64,000 nt of DNA from Dendrobium chrysotoxum (GCA_019925795.1 CM034304.1:14066720-14130719), one strand, 5' to 3'; shown: positions 33,472 through 46,100, counted from the first letter of the stretch. Made by a program: numbers and translations. The notes: generated by a model from the letters alone, not told the origin.

Positions 33472-35889
33472 AATGGTTAATTACCATGGTAAGACGTTGG
33501 CAGTTAGCATGAGAGCATGTGAATGAACTAATGGAAAAGAGATTGAGTATTTAAACCACCATCTCCATCCACTAAGATATATTAAGGTTAAACTTAAAAA
33601 GAGGTATACTGTAGACTGGCTAAGATTGAACCTATTAAAGAGGGGGTTTTGAAAAACAAAAGGTGAAAAAGAACTTGGATATGAATGATTAATGGATTTC
33701 TCTTATGATATTTAGTAAGTCCAATAAAGATCTTATAATCCTAAGGTTATGTTATATTCAACCTTAGGCTAAGGGTTGAGGTAGGGTTGCTATCTTGGCC
33801 AAGTTGGTATTAAACCCATAGAATGAGTCATGGATTAAAATTGATAAGGAGGAAGGCTTGAAACATCTTTAGGAATGAACTAGAAGCCCAAGAAAGGGAT
33901 TAAATTATTCAAGCTAAAATGATTGAGATTTTGAACGACCAACCCAAACATAGCATGAAGGGCAACTTGAACTTGTTAAACATAAGCAAAATGTATGCAC
34001 TGTTTACATTTATAATGCCAACAAAATGACCCCTAATAATTATGGTATATTAATAAAATATGTCATTGATGCTAGAGAAGTAGAAATGAAGAATTTTGAT
34101 GCTTAAGAGGAATTGATTTCATATAACTAAATTAACCAGTAGGTTCATGACTAGAAGCCTTCTTAGTTAGAAAATATCAAAGAGGATTGATGAATGAACT
34201 TCTCCAATGGATCCATGTTTGGAAATCTATTAATGATTAGTAGACCACTTAATCTTTTTAATACACGTTGCAGAACAAGCTATATCTATTATCATTAGAT
34301 AATTGAATAGGACTCAAATCCCTCATTTTATTGTGCCCCCTCATTTTATTGGGGCTCAAGTCTTCATTATAAGCACAAGATGATCATTATAAAAATGGTC
34401 ATTATGACCGAACCTAATCAGACTTTAGAGGTGTATTGGGGTAGTGAATCATTTAATTTAAGTGTGAATTAAAATATTAATTATTCTACTTTACAACTTC
34501 TTATCGGTAATGGGTGACCATTAAAAGGAGTAGTTCATACAATGATATAATCTATCAAAGAGTTGGAAAATGTTAGTTATAAACTCATTGTCCCTATTCT
34601 TTTAACCAAAATTAGAGCTTTTAAAATTAGCTAACATTTGTTAGAGCTCAAACAATAACTTGTTTAGGTTCTTTAAAGTTAATAAATATATTCCTTGGCC
34701 TTACAAAACAAAAAGGACTTCTATCCAAAAAGGGAACGGGAGAAACCCTTACATACTTTCTCCAATCTTCGAACCTTTATGGAAGCACAAAAAATCTACT
34801 CATACTCAATCGCTAGACTAGACAAGTAGCCTCTTCACCTACTTATTCCTTAGCGTGCCTGCTTGAACATAGAATGAAAAGTCCATCTTTTATAACTTAA
34901 GCAGTGATATCCAAATAACCCAAAAAGAGTGTTAAAGAGGGTTTTCGAAATAAGCTAGTCTCAATCAAATCAGAGTAGCCTTCCTACTAGTGAAAACTCC
35001 TATGTTTGAAAGGTTGTTCTTAAACCCAAGTGTCAACTTCCTCTACACCAAAAGTTCTCCACTTATGCTTCTTACTTTTGTCAGTCTAACAGATGTGTCA
35101 TTTCCAGTTGGGCCTATATTTTAAGTGGAGAATAAACCTCAAACACAGGAGATGGCTCTATATTTTCAAACTTATGAGTCATCAAGGTTTGCTCCTTTTT
35201 AGTACAAGTACAAACAAAGATCAAAGAAAATCATACTACATCTCAATCTAATGTATAAGTACATACAAAATATAAAGACATAGGGGTTAGATAACTTCCC
35301 TTTCTTCTATCTAAGAGGTTATAAAGAGACAAAAGAATTCTCAAGATAACTCTACATTTTTTTACTTATGAGTTATCAAGATTCACTCCTTATATATATA
35401 TGCATGTATAAATCCTAGAAAATCATACTACTTTTCAACTTTGTGTCCAAGTATACACAAAATTGAGAAATAGGTCTTACCATGAGAAGTACTGACAGCC
35501 TTTTACATTAAGTTTGTATTAAAAATATGTTAGTTTTGAATTAAGCAAGATTGATCGATACACAAGTGTACATTCTATTCAAGTAATAAAGTTAGAGTAT
35601 GATGTCGATCTCATGAGGAACTAAACTATCCTTGAATTACCCTAGTACTGTCTACTCTAGTCATTATATTTATCCTATCAACTCGAATTGAAAAGGAGTT
35701 TTCTAAATATCTTACTATAATTATTGAAAGTAAAAATTCAATAAATAAAAATATTTTGAACCTATGATGTTGATGAAAGAAATATCTACCTATGTTGACT
35801 CTCCTAATATATGTCATGAGTCAGAGCATATGCACTCTTAGATCTCTATTGAGGTTGTAAGAGAAGTAGAGCTTTAACTCCACTACAGT
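33472..35889. other. AT-rich intergenic DNA with a short direct repeat
   Basis: No gene was recognised. Blocks around ATTTTCAAACTTATGAGTCATCAAG (from 35163) and TTTTTTTACTTATGAGTTATCAAG (from 35355) form an imperfect direct repeat of about 190 bp. The part near 35540-35640 has the look of non-coding retroelement sequence, but I could not place it. Confidence 0.4.
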
Positions 35890-36923
35890 TGTTATATCTC
35901 CTTAGAATACAAACGGCTCGGAATGGATCGTACCGGATCGTACGGGATGAATCGTTCAATTTTTTAAACTATTCGTATAGTATGAAAGGTGCTTCATACA
36001 GAAGGTTGTAAGGTACGAACGGCTCGGTTTAGATTCGTATTGGATCGTATGGGACAAATCGTTTAGTAATATGAACTATTCATACCATACAATATGCGAT
36101 CATACGGGATGATCGGGATGCATAAAACTTGAATTTTTTATTTTTTTGATGGTTTTTCTTGTCCTTAGTACTTAAGAGTCCTAAAAACTGACTTGTGAGA
36201 AATCCTTCTATGAAAATTTTCCTTGAGAGTGAAAGGGAGAGTGATTGGGAGAGTGTTTGGGAGAAAGTGTTGTGAGAACTTTGAAGAGAAAATTGTGAAG
36301 GGATTCACAAGGTTATCCAATAGTGAGGATCTCATTGTTTATACTTCAAGCTTCTTCCTAATCTCCTTGGAGGCTCTTGCAAAAAAGTTATTCAAGAGGT
36401 TTCCAGTTCTCTGCCGTCACTTGGAGGGTGAAAAAGGATGATTGGTTCTCTGCCATCACTTAGAGGGTGAAAAATGATGATTGGTTCTCTACCTTTTACC
36501 AGGAGGGTGAAAAAGGATGACGCTTCTCTTTCGCACCGGTATTTGGTGGAAGAGAGTTTTATAAAAGTTTATCCGCCTTGCTGTGGGGGCTAAAAGAGAG
36601 TCACTTTCGTTTAGTGCAATACATAGAGAAGGAGTCTCTAGGGAGTGGATGTAGGTCGTATATAACCGAACCACTATAAAATCTGGTGTTCTCTATTATA
36701 TTTTTACTTACTGCATTATATTTTATTTTTTCCGTGGTTAAAAATCATCAAAAATTATCTCTGTTCGTACAGTATGAATATATTCGTACAGTGCGATTTG
36801 CTTTAGATTGTGATTAAAATTTTTTCCAAAATTACAAGAGAATTTTAAAAGTACCAATTCACCCCCTCTCTTAGTTAGCATAGGGACATAATTAATAGGT
36901 CTAACAACCTATTCATACTTTTA
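35890..36923 (+). repeat. 5' LTR of the copia element
   Basis: The proposed start is TGTTATATC and the proposed end lies just before the primer site, at TTCATACTTTTA. The partner LTR is outside the window, so both ends are inferred. The LTR holds two diverged copies of a block of about 105 bp with ACGGCTCGG and GGATCGTA(C/T)GGGA (35.91 and 36.02 kb). It also has repeated GAGGGTGAAAAAGGATGA units (36.42-36.52 kb) and a reversed GGTTCGG/CCTACATCCACTC block near 36645-36680. Confidence 0.6.
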
Positions 36924-36925
36924 AG

Positions 36926-36937
36926 TGGTTTCAGAGC
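36926..36937 (+). promoter_or_regulatory. Primer-binding site of the copia element
   Basis: TGGTTTCAGAGC has one mismatch to the initiator-Met tRNA complement and lies close to the LTR end. Confidence 0.8.
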
Positions 36938-36981
36938 CTATTTCAAAAATCACTATTTAGATTACTTTTTAAAATTCGATC

Positions 36982-38700
36982 ATGGATAATTTTGGAAATT
37001 GAAACACATTAGAAGGTTACTCGATCACTAGGCCACCTTTGTTTGACAATATTCTATTTAATTTTTGGAAAACTCGCATGTCTACTTTTCTACAATCTCT
37101 TGACTATCACATGTGGATGTTAGTTCAGGATGGTTACACTACGCCTACTAGACTTGTAGATGGCATAAGAGTTGAAACACCATTTGTTGATTGGACTTTA
37201 GAAGAAAGGGAATTAGCACAACTAAATGTAAAATGCTTGAATAACTTTTTCTATGCTCGTAAATCTGAAGACTATATGCGTGTTTCTACTTGTAAATCCG
37301 GAAAGGAAATATGGGATAGACTTTACATTATGTATGAAGGTACAAATAAAGTAAAGCAAACTAGGTTGAACATTCTTTTATATGATTATGAACTCTTTCA
37401 CATAAAATCGAATAAATCAATCTCAGACATGTATAGACATTTTACACATATAGCCACTTCATTGCATGCCTTAGGTAGGGAATTAACAAATACAAAAAAA
37501 GTAAACAAAATACTTCGTTGCTTACCTACTGCTTATGATGCAAAGATAACCGTAATAACTGAATTGAAAGATTTAAATGTCTATTCTATTGACAATCTTC
37601 TTGGATCACTAATTGCTTACGAGTAATCTATGACTCAAAGACAGATTGATGCAGGTGACAAGTAGAAGGAGAATAACATAGCTTTGAAGGTGGATGATTC
37701 AGATAGTGATCAGTCACTAATTGAGGATGAGGAATACATTACCTTGATGACAAGGCAATTTAAAAGTTTCCTAAAGAGAAAGCAGAGAAGATGCCAACAG
37801 TAAAACTAAGGTAAGTTTCATAAAAATGTTAAGGCTTCTAATGATGTTATTTGTTATGAATGCATGAAGTCAGGACACATAAAAATGGATTTCCCCAATC
37901 TGAAGGCTAATCCTAGCAATGAGAAAGTTGAGGAGAAACCAAAGGATAGAAAGGGCAAGAAGAGACTTCAACGAGCTTTTTGGGCAGACTCAGCTTCAGA
38001 TTGTTCAGAAATATCACCTAAAGAGGAAGTCACAAATTTGTGCTTAATGGCTGATAATCTTGATCATTCGGATCAAGATGAGGTATGTGATTTAAGTTGT
38101 GAAGAATTATTTAAAGTTTTTGAATGCATTCATTCTGTATATAGGAAACTAAAGAAATTGCATGCAAAATTGAATTTGGATTATCTAGAGCTACAAAAAG
38201 AATATGAAATCCTTAGGAAAGATTATGTATTAATTGATAGCAACCACATGACTTTATTGGATGAATTTGATGATTTGAATAAACAACATGAACTTTTAAA
38301 ATCATCACAGACTGAACTTAAAAATAATTTCAAAACATTAATGGATGAATCAGATAGTAGAGAGCATAACTTGAAGATTAAAAATTTGATTTTAGAAAGT
38401 GCTAATGCATATCTTAAGGTTAAGATAAAAGCAGTTAAGGAAAATAGAAATCCATCCAGACTTGAAGATTTTCACAAAATTTACCACAAGTCAATTGGTT
38501 TAAAATCAAAAAGGAGATCTTATAATACAAATAGATTGGTGAATCCTTTTTCATGAATAAAGTATTTTTCTTGTGGTATGATTGGACATATTTCTTATAC
38601 TTGTACTATTCATCATAGAACACATTTAGTATGGAAACTTAAGATGCATAAAACATAGCATATCACACATGCATCTATTTTAAAATTGCCAAGAGGAGAA
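36982..38700 (+). pseudogene. gag: gag of the copia element
   Basis: The ATG at 36982 is followed by a TGA at 37000-37002, after which the frame stays open to 37626. It carries the UBN2-type capsid region: FWKTRMSTFLQSLDYHMWML, KEIWDRLYIMYEGTNKVKQT, and KVNKILRCLPTAYDAKITVI. After two more stops the same frame has a zinc knuckle CYECMKSGHIKMDFP near 37855, in which the last Cys is replaced by Phe. Next is a long, charged, coiled-coil-like stretch (37864-38556) and a second knuckle, CGMIGHISYTC, near 38571. The loss of a zinc ligand and the stops show it is dead. The long C-terminal region is one reason for the SIRE-like call. Confidence 0.83.
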
Positions 38701-38744
38701 CCCAAACTTGTTTGGGTTCTTAAGTCTAACATTTGATAATTTTG

Positions 38745-39164
38745 TAGGTTCGCTCTCATACAAGACCTCGTGAGAGCATTTGGTACCTGGATAGTGATTG
38801 TTCAAAGTATATGACTGGAGATACAAATCAATTTATAATGCTAGAAGTCAGGAATAGAGGTAAGGTTATACTTGGAGATAATACTACCAAGAGAGTGGTA
38901 GGTACAGCTATAATTAGAAATTCTAGAAATTTTGTGATTGAAAATATTCTGTTGGTTGAAAGATTAAAACACAATCTGTTGAGCATAAGTCAATTGTGTG
39001 ACATAGGCTATCATATAAAATTCTTGCCTACTATTTATGTTATTAGTCAAAATGGAATTATTGTGTTAAATGGTGATAGAGTGAATAATATTTATATGCT
39101 AGATTTGAATTCTGTAAAACCTTCTACTATTTTTTATTTGAAAATTATATCTGATGAATCATAG
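38745..39164 (+). pseudogene. Aspartic protease of the copia element
   Basis: After a frame change near 38740 the sequence reads ESIWYLDSDCSKYMTGD. Copia proteases have D-S-G here, and this copy has D-S-D. Features downstream agree with the family: GDNTTKRVVGTAII, NILLVERLKHNLLSISQLCD. The frame ends in TAG at 39162-39164, directly before the integrase. Confidence 0.82.
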
Positions 39165-40154
39165 TTATGGCATAGAAGGCTTTGTCATGCTAGTATGAGA
39201 AATATTAAGAAAATCATCCAAAATGAGCTAGTTAGAGGAGCACCCAAATTAAACTTTACTAAAGACCATTTATGTGATGCATGTCAATTAGAAAAATAAA
39301 TTAGATCCTCATTTAGTTCAATCAAGGAAATTAGGACTAGCAAGCCCTTAGAAATTCTTCACATGGATCTATTTGGACATGTTAGTACCTTAAGTCTAGG
39401 AGGAAAAAGATTTGGGTATATAATTATGGATGATTTTTCTAGATTCACCTAGATTAAATTGTTGAATCATAAGAGTGAATCATTTGAGGAGTTTAGAGAT
39501 TTTGTCACTTGGATTCAGAGAAAATTTGGTTTTGAAATTATATCTATCTAAAGTGATCATGGGGGAGAATTTGAAAATGAATTATTTGATGATTTTTATA
39601 AATCTCAAGGAATAGAACATAATTTCTCAGCTTCTAGGACACCTCAATAGAATGGAGTTGTAGAAAGAAAGAGCAGTATATCAATTGAAACTGTTAGAGC
39701 CATGTTGGTAGAATATTCACTTCCAAAATATTTTTGGGCTGAAGCAGTTAGTACAACGTGCTATATGTTGAATAGGGTGTACATTAGATCTAAATTAAAT
39801 AAGACACCCTATAAATTTCTTAAAGGTAGAAGTCCCAACCTCTCACATCTACATGTTTTTAGATGTAAAATGTTCATTCATAATAATGACAAAACTCTCA
39901 TAGGAAAATTTGATCCCAAATCTCACGAAGGAATCTTTCTTGGTTATTTAAGTGTTGGAAAATCTTATAGAGTTTTTAATAAAAGAACATTGGTAGTTGA
40001 GGAGACCACTCATGTTATTTTTGATGAATCTTATAATAGTGAAGGCTCTAAATTGGATGAAGATGAGGTTGAGGAGGTAACCCAAAAACTTGAAAATGAA
40101 AAAGTTAAAGAAAGGGTTGAAAATGAAGAAGAAAATCAATTGCTTAAAGAATAA
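39165..40154 (+). pseudogene. Integrase of the copia element
   Basis: The GAG-pre-integrase part reads LWHRRLCHASMRNI, with the zinc-binding His and CDACQLEK Cys pair near 39270. The catalytic triad is present: D in LHMDLFG (near 39365), D in SDHGGEFEN (near 39560) and E in NGVVERK (near 39660). At least four in-frame stops lie between these blocks. The C-terminal part is open from 39702 (LPKYFWAEAVSTTCYMLNRV, KFDPKSHEGIFLGY) to 40154. The frame is constant throughout, so point mutations and not indels account for the decay. Confidence 0.87.
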
Positions 40155-40181
40155 AAATTTGTTAGAAGTCATCCTAAAGAG

Positions 40182-40733
40182 TTGATTTTAGGAAAACCAA
40201 GTGAAGGAGTTAGGACTAGGCATGGTTTGAGGAAAGAAGTAAATCATTCAGCTTTTATTTTAAGGATTAAACCCATTAATATAGATCAAACACTTTTGGA
40301 TGAATTTTGGAATTTTGCCATGCAAGAAGAATTAAATCAATTTAAAAGAAATGATATTTGGGAGCTAATTGAAAGGCCAAAGGATCAAAGTGTAGTTGGG
40401 ACTAAGTGGGTGTTCAAAAACAAAATGAATGATTCAGGAGTTGTTATAAGAAATAAGGTTAGATTGGTAGCTAAGGGGTATAATCAAATAGAAGGAATTG
40501 ATTTCTAGGGGATATTTACCCCTGTAGCAAGACTCGAAGCAATTAGAGTATTATTAGTCTTTGCCTATTTTAAAGATTTTAAATTATATCAAATGGATGT
40601 TAAAAGTGCCTTTTTGAATGAGGTGATAGAAGATGATTTTTATATTGAGCAACCTCAAGGTTTTAAAAATTCTAAATTCCATAACATATGTTTAAATTGA
40701 AAAAGGCATTGTATGGACTAAAATATGTACCTC
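40182..40733 (+). pseudogene. Reverse transcriptase of the copia element, truncated
   Basis: The start of a copia reverse transcriptase is clear: AMQEELNQFKRNDIWELIER, VVGTKWVFKNKMNDSGVVIR, KVRLVAKGYNQIEGIDF, FTPVARLEAIR, LYQMDVKSAFLNEVIEDDFY and KALYGLK. There are stops after GIDF and before KKALYGLK. The sequence ends at 40733 at the LTR start of the Tat-type element, before the catalytic Tyr-Val-Asp-Asp segment. The remainder should resume to the right of the Tat element, outside this window. Confidence 0.88.
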
Positions 40734-41130
40734 TGTTGACCTTGTTTTAGGTCAGACCCAGGCTTTGGGTCAGCCTAGTTGACCAGGTCAACCTGAGTTG
40801 ACCCAATAGGCCTTAATAGGTCTATTCAAGCTCTAGTCAAAACCAAACTCAGTCCAGGGCCCAAGCCCTATTTCCCCCTCCACTAGGCTCAGTGGGTCAA
40901 GCCTGACCCATTGGGCCCAGGTCTTGGTCCTGGCTCAACCTGGTTGACCAGGTCAACCCAGGTTGACCCATATAGACCCTAATGGGTCTAAATCGACCCA
41001 AATCAAATTCAAATCTACTCAAGCCCAATCTTTGGCTCAACCTCTGACCCCCTTGAGCTAATTGACTAGGTTGACCAAGTCAACCCTTGACTTGGTCAAC
41101 CCAAGTCTTCCCTTGGTCAAATTAACCTAT
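40734..41130 (+). promoter_or_regulatory. Cluster of 15 W-box cores in U3
   Basis: TTGAC(C/T) occurs eight times and its complement (A/G)GTCAA seven times within about 400 bp. Several pair as inverted repeats, for example GGTTGACC-AG-GTCAACC. TTGACY is the core site of WRKY transcription factors. Confidence 0.65.
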
Positions 41131-41267
41131 TTGAGCCATTTAAAACTCCTTTAATGCATTTAATTCCTTCCTAATACTCTAAGCCTCAAGACCACGGCTT
41201 GATCAACCCCACCTCCTCCTAATCAAGCCCTAGATGAGATCTAGGCCGTCCATAGAGGGTCCAAGAG

Positions 41268-41275
41268 TATAAATA
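41268..41275 (+). promoter_or_regulatory. TATA box of the 5' LTR
   Basis: TATAAATA lies 534 bases into the LTR and is conserved at 62147-62154 in the 3' LTR. Transcription would be expected to start about 30 bases downstream, near 41300. This leaves a very long R plus U5. Confidence 0.7.
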
Positions 41276-41719
41276 GGGATATTAGGGTTGATTTTAAGGA
41301 CTTTCACTCTTGCTCTCACCCTAGACTTCCCCAAGCCCTAGAATTTCATGGAGGATCTCTTATAACCTCCCTCAACTTGTCCCTGTTCGAATCCCGACGA
41401 TCAAAGCCCGCCGGCGGCGAGTTCCCGGTGACCCTAGGCCTTAGACGTCCAAGGTCTCGATCCGTTCGATCCAGAGTTCTTCTGATCGTGCTTTCAACTA
41501 GAGAAGTGTGCGAGGACAGTCCACAAACTCAGAGGATTCATAATCTCCCTAAACCCACGGGGAAAACTCCTTAAAACCCTTAGATTAGGTCAAACACTCA
41601 AATCTAAATAGCTTCTCATACACCGCATCTTAGGTCGCATTCTGGGTCCCACATAATTTCTGTTCATACATAGACCTTAGATCTAAAATTTCATCAAAAA
41701 ATACTCACCTGATCGAGAG

Positions 41720-42155
41720 AACGAGGCAAAAAACGCACTTAACCCTCGGTTTCGCCCTAGCTCTTCGCAGGCGAGATCTCCGCCGTTGATCGCTCGATCA
41801 ACGGCGGAGATCACGTCGTTCCACGGTTCCGTCTGGATCGCTGGATCTATCCCGAGGTTTCGTTCGCCATCCGGCAGGATCTCTACCGTCCATCCGAGCG
41901 GCAGAAGATCAGACGGCTGTGGGGCGTCGTCCTACGTAGCCAAGTGACCGCGACCGCGACCGCGGCAATCATTGCCGCTGTCATTGCGGCAATGATTGCC
42001 CGCTATGGCAATCATTGCCGAAACCGCGGAACCTATCCCGCTTTGACGCGTGGCCCGCCGTCGCGCCGCCGCGGTTCCCTCTCTCCAATCATTGCCCGGG
42101 ACCGCAGACCCAATCCCGGGTCGCCATGTGGCCCGCCGTCGCCGCCGTTTTAATA
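41720..42155. other. GC-rich hairpin island within the LTR
   Basis: This CpG-rich section lies inside very AT-rich DNA. It contains the 38-bp palindrome and then a cluster of GGCAATCATTGCC-type palindromes, for example GCGGCAA-TCA-TTGCCGC at 41962-41978. The island recurs at 62590-63040. Short open frames across it are by-products of the GC content. Confidence 0.85.
41775..41812. repeat. Perfect 38-bp palindrome
   Basis: Two 18-base arms beginning GATCTCCGCCG are separated by two bases (CT). The same site in the 3' LTR (62654-62691) has two C to T changes in the left arm. Confidence 0.95.
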
Positions 42156-42254
42156 AAAATTAATTATTTTAAATTTTTTTAATATAATATTATTTAAATA
42201 ATTATTTAATAATTAAAAAAATCCAGAAAATTTTTAAATAAATATTTTTATTAT

Positions 42255-42333
42255 TGCCATACTATTTATATTATTATTTTATTATTATTATTATTATTAT
42301 TATTTTTTTTTTCTTTAAAATTATTTTAAAACC

Positions 42334-42370
<37 letters not shown>

Positions 42371-42514
42371 TAGTAATAATATTATTATTATTATAATAAT
42401 ACTATTATTATTATTATAATATAGTATTATTATTATTATTATTATTATATAGTAATAATAATGTCATTATTATAATAATAATAATATTATTATTATTATT
42501 ACTATTATGTATTA

Positions 42515-42550
<36 letters not shown>

Positions 42551-43110
42551 TTTAAAAGCTATTTTAAATTTTATTATTATTATTTTTATGGTTATTATTA
42601 TATTTATCAATGTTATCATTAAGTATTATTTATTATTTTAATATTATTATTATAGTAATAATATTATGATTATTTTAATGTTATTATACTAATAATATTA
42701 TTATTATCATAACATTATTATTACATTAATAATATTATGATTATTTTGATATCATAGTTATATTAATAATGATATTACTTTAATATTACCATTATATTGT
42801 TAATAATATTTTAATACTATTGTTATATTAATAATATCCTTATTATTATTTTAATGTTATTAATTATGATTTTGATATTATTCTTATGTTAATAATAATA
42901 TTGCTTTAATATTATTATCATATTAACAATAATATTATTATTTTAATACTATCATTAGATTAATAATATCATTATCATTTTTAATGATATTGTTATATTA
43001 ATAGTATTATGGTTATTTTAATAGTATTATATTAATAATATTATTATAATTTCATTATTAATATTTTAAAATTATTTTAACTATCATTAAATTATTATTA
43101 GTATTTTAAA
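42255..43110. repeat. ATT/TAA-type microsatellite tract
   Basis: Nearly 0.9 kb of (ATT)n and (TAA)n runs, pure at first (42280-42520) and increasingly interrupted later. It recurs at 63130-63990. Copy-number differences between the two LTRs are visible in the pure part. Confidence 0.92.
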
Positions 43111-46100
43111 ACCTTTCTTTTTATATATATTTATTTAAAAAAAATCCAGATATTTTTATATCTGATTTATTTGAAATTTACTAATTATTTTCAAATATTA
43201 ACTGTTTTAAATTATTTAAAAATTACCCCTAAACCTATTTAACTTCAAAAATTCGTAACTTTCCTATTTTAAATCGGATTTTGACGCACAATACCTTAAA
43301 TTTTTCAGAAAAATATGAATGTTAATTTAAAAATATTTGCTGCATGTGATTCTGTCATTTCTGGATATTCTCTGTATTACTGTGTTATTTAACCATTTAA
43401 ATATTATTTAATAAATATAATTGGCTATTTTAAAATAAAAATTATTTTAAAATTCCTTGGTGGCTGGTAGACCTCCTATGCTTATGAACTGAAGTATTTT
43501 CAAATTTATATTATTATATATTTATAATATTTATGTATTTTAAAATAATTTTAAAATTACATATTATTTAAATCCTTTAATTTTGGGAGGTCTACCCCTT
43601 GTGAAATTTTAAACCTAGGTTATGCATATGAAGAGCAATTCATGTGGGAGAAGGATTAGTGAATGATTGTGTCCTAATCATTCACTAATCACTTCATTAG
43701 ACTTCTTTACTTAGTGTCTTCGTAGTTCTTGCATGTGTAGGTTGCACAAGCACATAGCATAGGCTCTCCTAGATCTATGGACTTGATTGGTGTGTTTATA
43801 TTTGTTGCATTTACTCTTTATGTTATGCCTAAGGGTTAGCTAACTCACTTTATTCCTGCTTAGTGTAGTGACACACTAAGGACAATAATTAAAGACTATC
43901 TAGCGAACTTAGAATATTTCTAGGGGCTAGGATAGATCCCGGATTGCTATGAAACTTTAAACACTAGTGCTTAGTGACATATAGAACCCCCTAGAATTTT
44001 CCAAGAATTTTCTGGACTCTTTAAAACGCTTAATTAGCAAACCCTAATTTACCCGTTAATTAAGCCTTAGAAACTTCAGAAAAATCTAATAAATCCATTT
44101 TAAATCAGAAAAATACCCATAATATCTCAAACTCTCCAGAATTTAGTCCCCAACCTTAGATAATTAGGGTCCCTTAATTAGACATTAATATGAACTTTAA
44201 TTTAACCTTAATCAAAAATCACCTTTTTGCCTTACTTAAATCATTAAAAACTATTAAAAATCCCAAATTTTCCCCAAACACTTGGGAACACCACCTTAGG
44301 TCATTTCTGACCTTTGCGGGTGATTCCAATCAGTTTGGAGCTGATTTGGGCCAAAACCCCCAAAGTACCCCTAATTAAGCAATTTCGATAATTCATTTAA
44401 TTGCCCCAACTTCTAAAAATCATAATTAATTACAGAAAACTCCAAAATGGGAAAACTAAAAGACACTCAACTCTAATTAAAGCCTAATATTTAGTAAAAA
44501 TATTAGGTGTCCAGAAATCAGCTTAAATTAAAAAGACAACTTTCCGGTTAACCGTACCCGATAGTCTAGGGCCCGAAACTTCTAAAATTCGTAACTTTAC
44601 GTAGGAAACTCCAAATCCAGCAAACTCAAAGGCATTAAACTCACATTAGGGTCTAATATTTATTAAAAACATTAAGACTTCTGAAATCAACTTAAATCAA
44701 AAAGTCAACAATCCGGTCAAACTTAGTTCAAAATAAGATAAAAATTTCAGAAATTCATAACTTTGGATAGAAAAGTCCAAATTGGGCATGCTAACTGTCT
44801 AACTGATCAGGTTAAAGCCTAGTATTTTATAAAAATATTAACTATCCACACATCCCTTTTAATCAAAAATTCAATTTTGAACCCTCCTTTTGCCTAGTGT
44901 ATAGGTGGACCCCGAATCTCCTAAAACTCACTAATACAATTTAAACTTTAAATATTATTACCCTAAGCATTAAAAATGACCTACACATCAAATCAATTAA
45001 AATGGATCTTAATTCGCTAATATTTGGACTTTAAATAAAACTTCCTTTTTTAGACCTACAACCAACCTCGACAGTAGGCAATTATAACTAACTACCTAGC
45101 TTAGGATCTACCTCAGCCACACAGGCTTTTACACACACTGTAGAATTATTTGCTAGGGCACCACTTCTAGACTTAGGCTAGGCCGGTGTTTACTTTTCTG
45201 CTGCGTGCCGAGCTTTTCCAGATTTCATTGCATGTTGTGATTGAACTATTGATGTGTTTGCTTACTTTTACTGTACTCTAGGATTTGATATGATTGAAGG
45301 ATAGACTACCCATAGGTTAGGATCGATTTTGATACTAATGATATTTTCTGCAGGTAACCATGCTCATGCAGCGCTAAATAAAAGGGGGGCAATAATTATG
45401 ATTTAAATATTAATACTGTTTTATGCAGGTGTTTCAGAAATTGCTCAGCCCCCCTAAACAAATGAGGGCTAAAATAATAAATTATTATAAATTACTACAG
45501 GTGCTCCAGAGCTCGCTTAGCCCTCAAAATGATTAAGAGCATGGCCAAGTATGGCTGTGATGAGTACTTTTATTTCTATATAAATTGTTTGGGATAATAT
45601 AAACTGCTTGGGATGATTTTCATTAGGATAACCTTGCAGGGGAGTCTAGATTTACTGCTTTCATTTAATGTAAATTATTTGTAACTTAGTATTGAGTTGT
45701 GAAAGTCTATTTTGAGTGGGGATACAAGAATCCAAAGGTTGGATTTCAAAAAGAAAAGGACACCCAATATGAGGATAGTCCTTTTCTGTTTGGAAATCCA
45801 AATTTGGATCATTCTACTACCTGAGGAGTCCAAGGAAGCGGAGATCTAAGGAGTCGAAAGAAGCTGAGATCCAAGGAGTCCAATGGAGCTGGGACTCGAG
45901 GGGTCCAAGGAAGGAAAGAGCAAGAAGATGAAGACCAAGTGTATCCTACTCAAAATAACTTGCGTCAGTCTTAGGATTAGAAATTCGGGTTGTTGGCAGT
46001 AGTGCCCGACCATTTTAATTTTCTGCAGACCCTGGGTTGTAATTAAGGGCAGTTGGCCTATGGACATTTAATTGATTTATTTAATTATGTATTATGTTTG

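Larger units (their letters stand above)
35890..40733 (+). mobile_element. SIRE/Maximus-like Ty1/copia element, 5' part only
   Basis: The order is LTR, iMet-type primer site, gag with zinc knuckles, protease, integrase and the first half of reverse transcriptase. Integrase ahead of reverse transcriptase is diagnostic for copia. The element breaks off at 40733, inside the reverse transcriptase, where the Tat-type element is inserted. The rest should lie beyond the right edge. A UBN2-type gag followed by a long coiled-coil-rich region with two zinc knuckles suggests the SIRE/Maximus lineage. All coding parts contain stops. Confidence 0.85.

Noticed and set aside
41944..42153. Open frame rich in Ala/Ile and Arg/Pro, also present in the 3' LTR (62823-63044)
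   Set aside because: It lies in the GC-rich hairpin island of the LTR. Its conservation is explained by LTR identity, and the composition follows from the palindromes.
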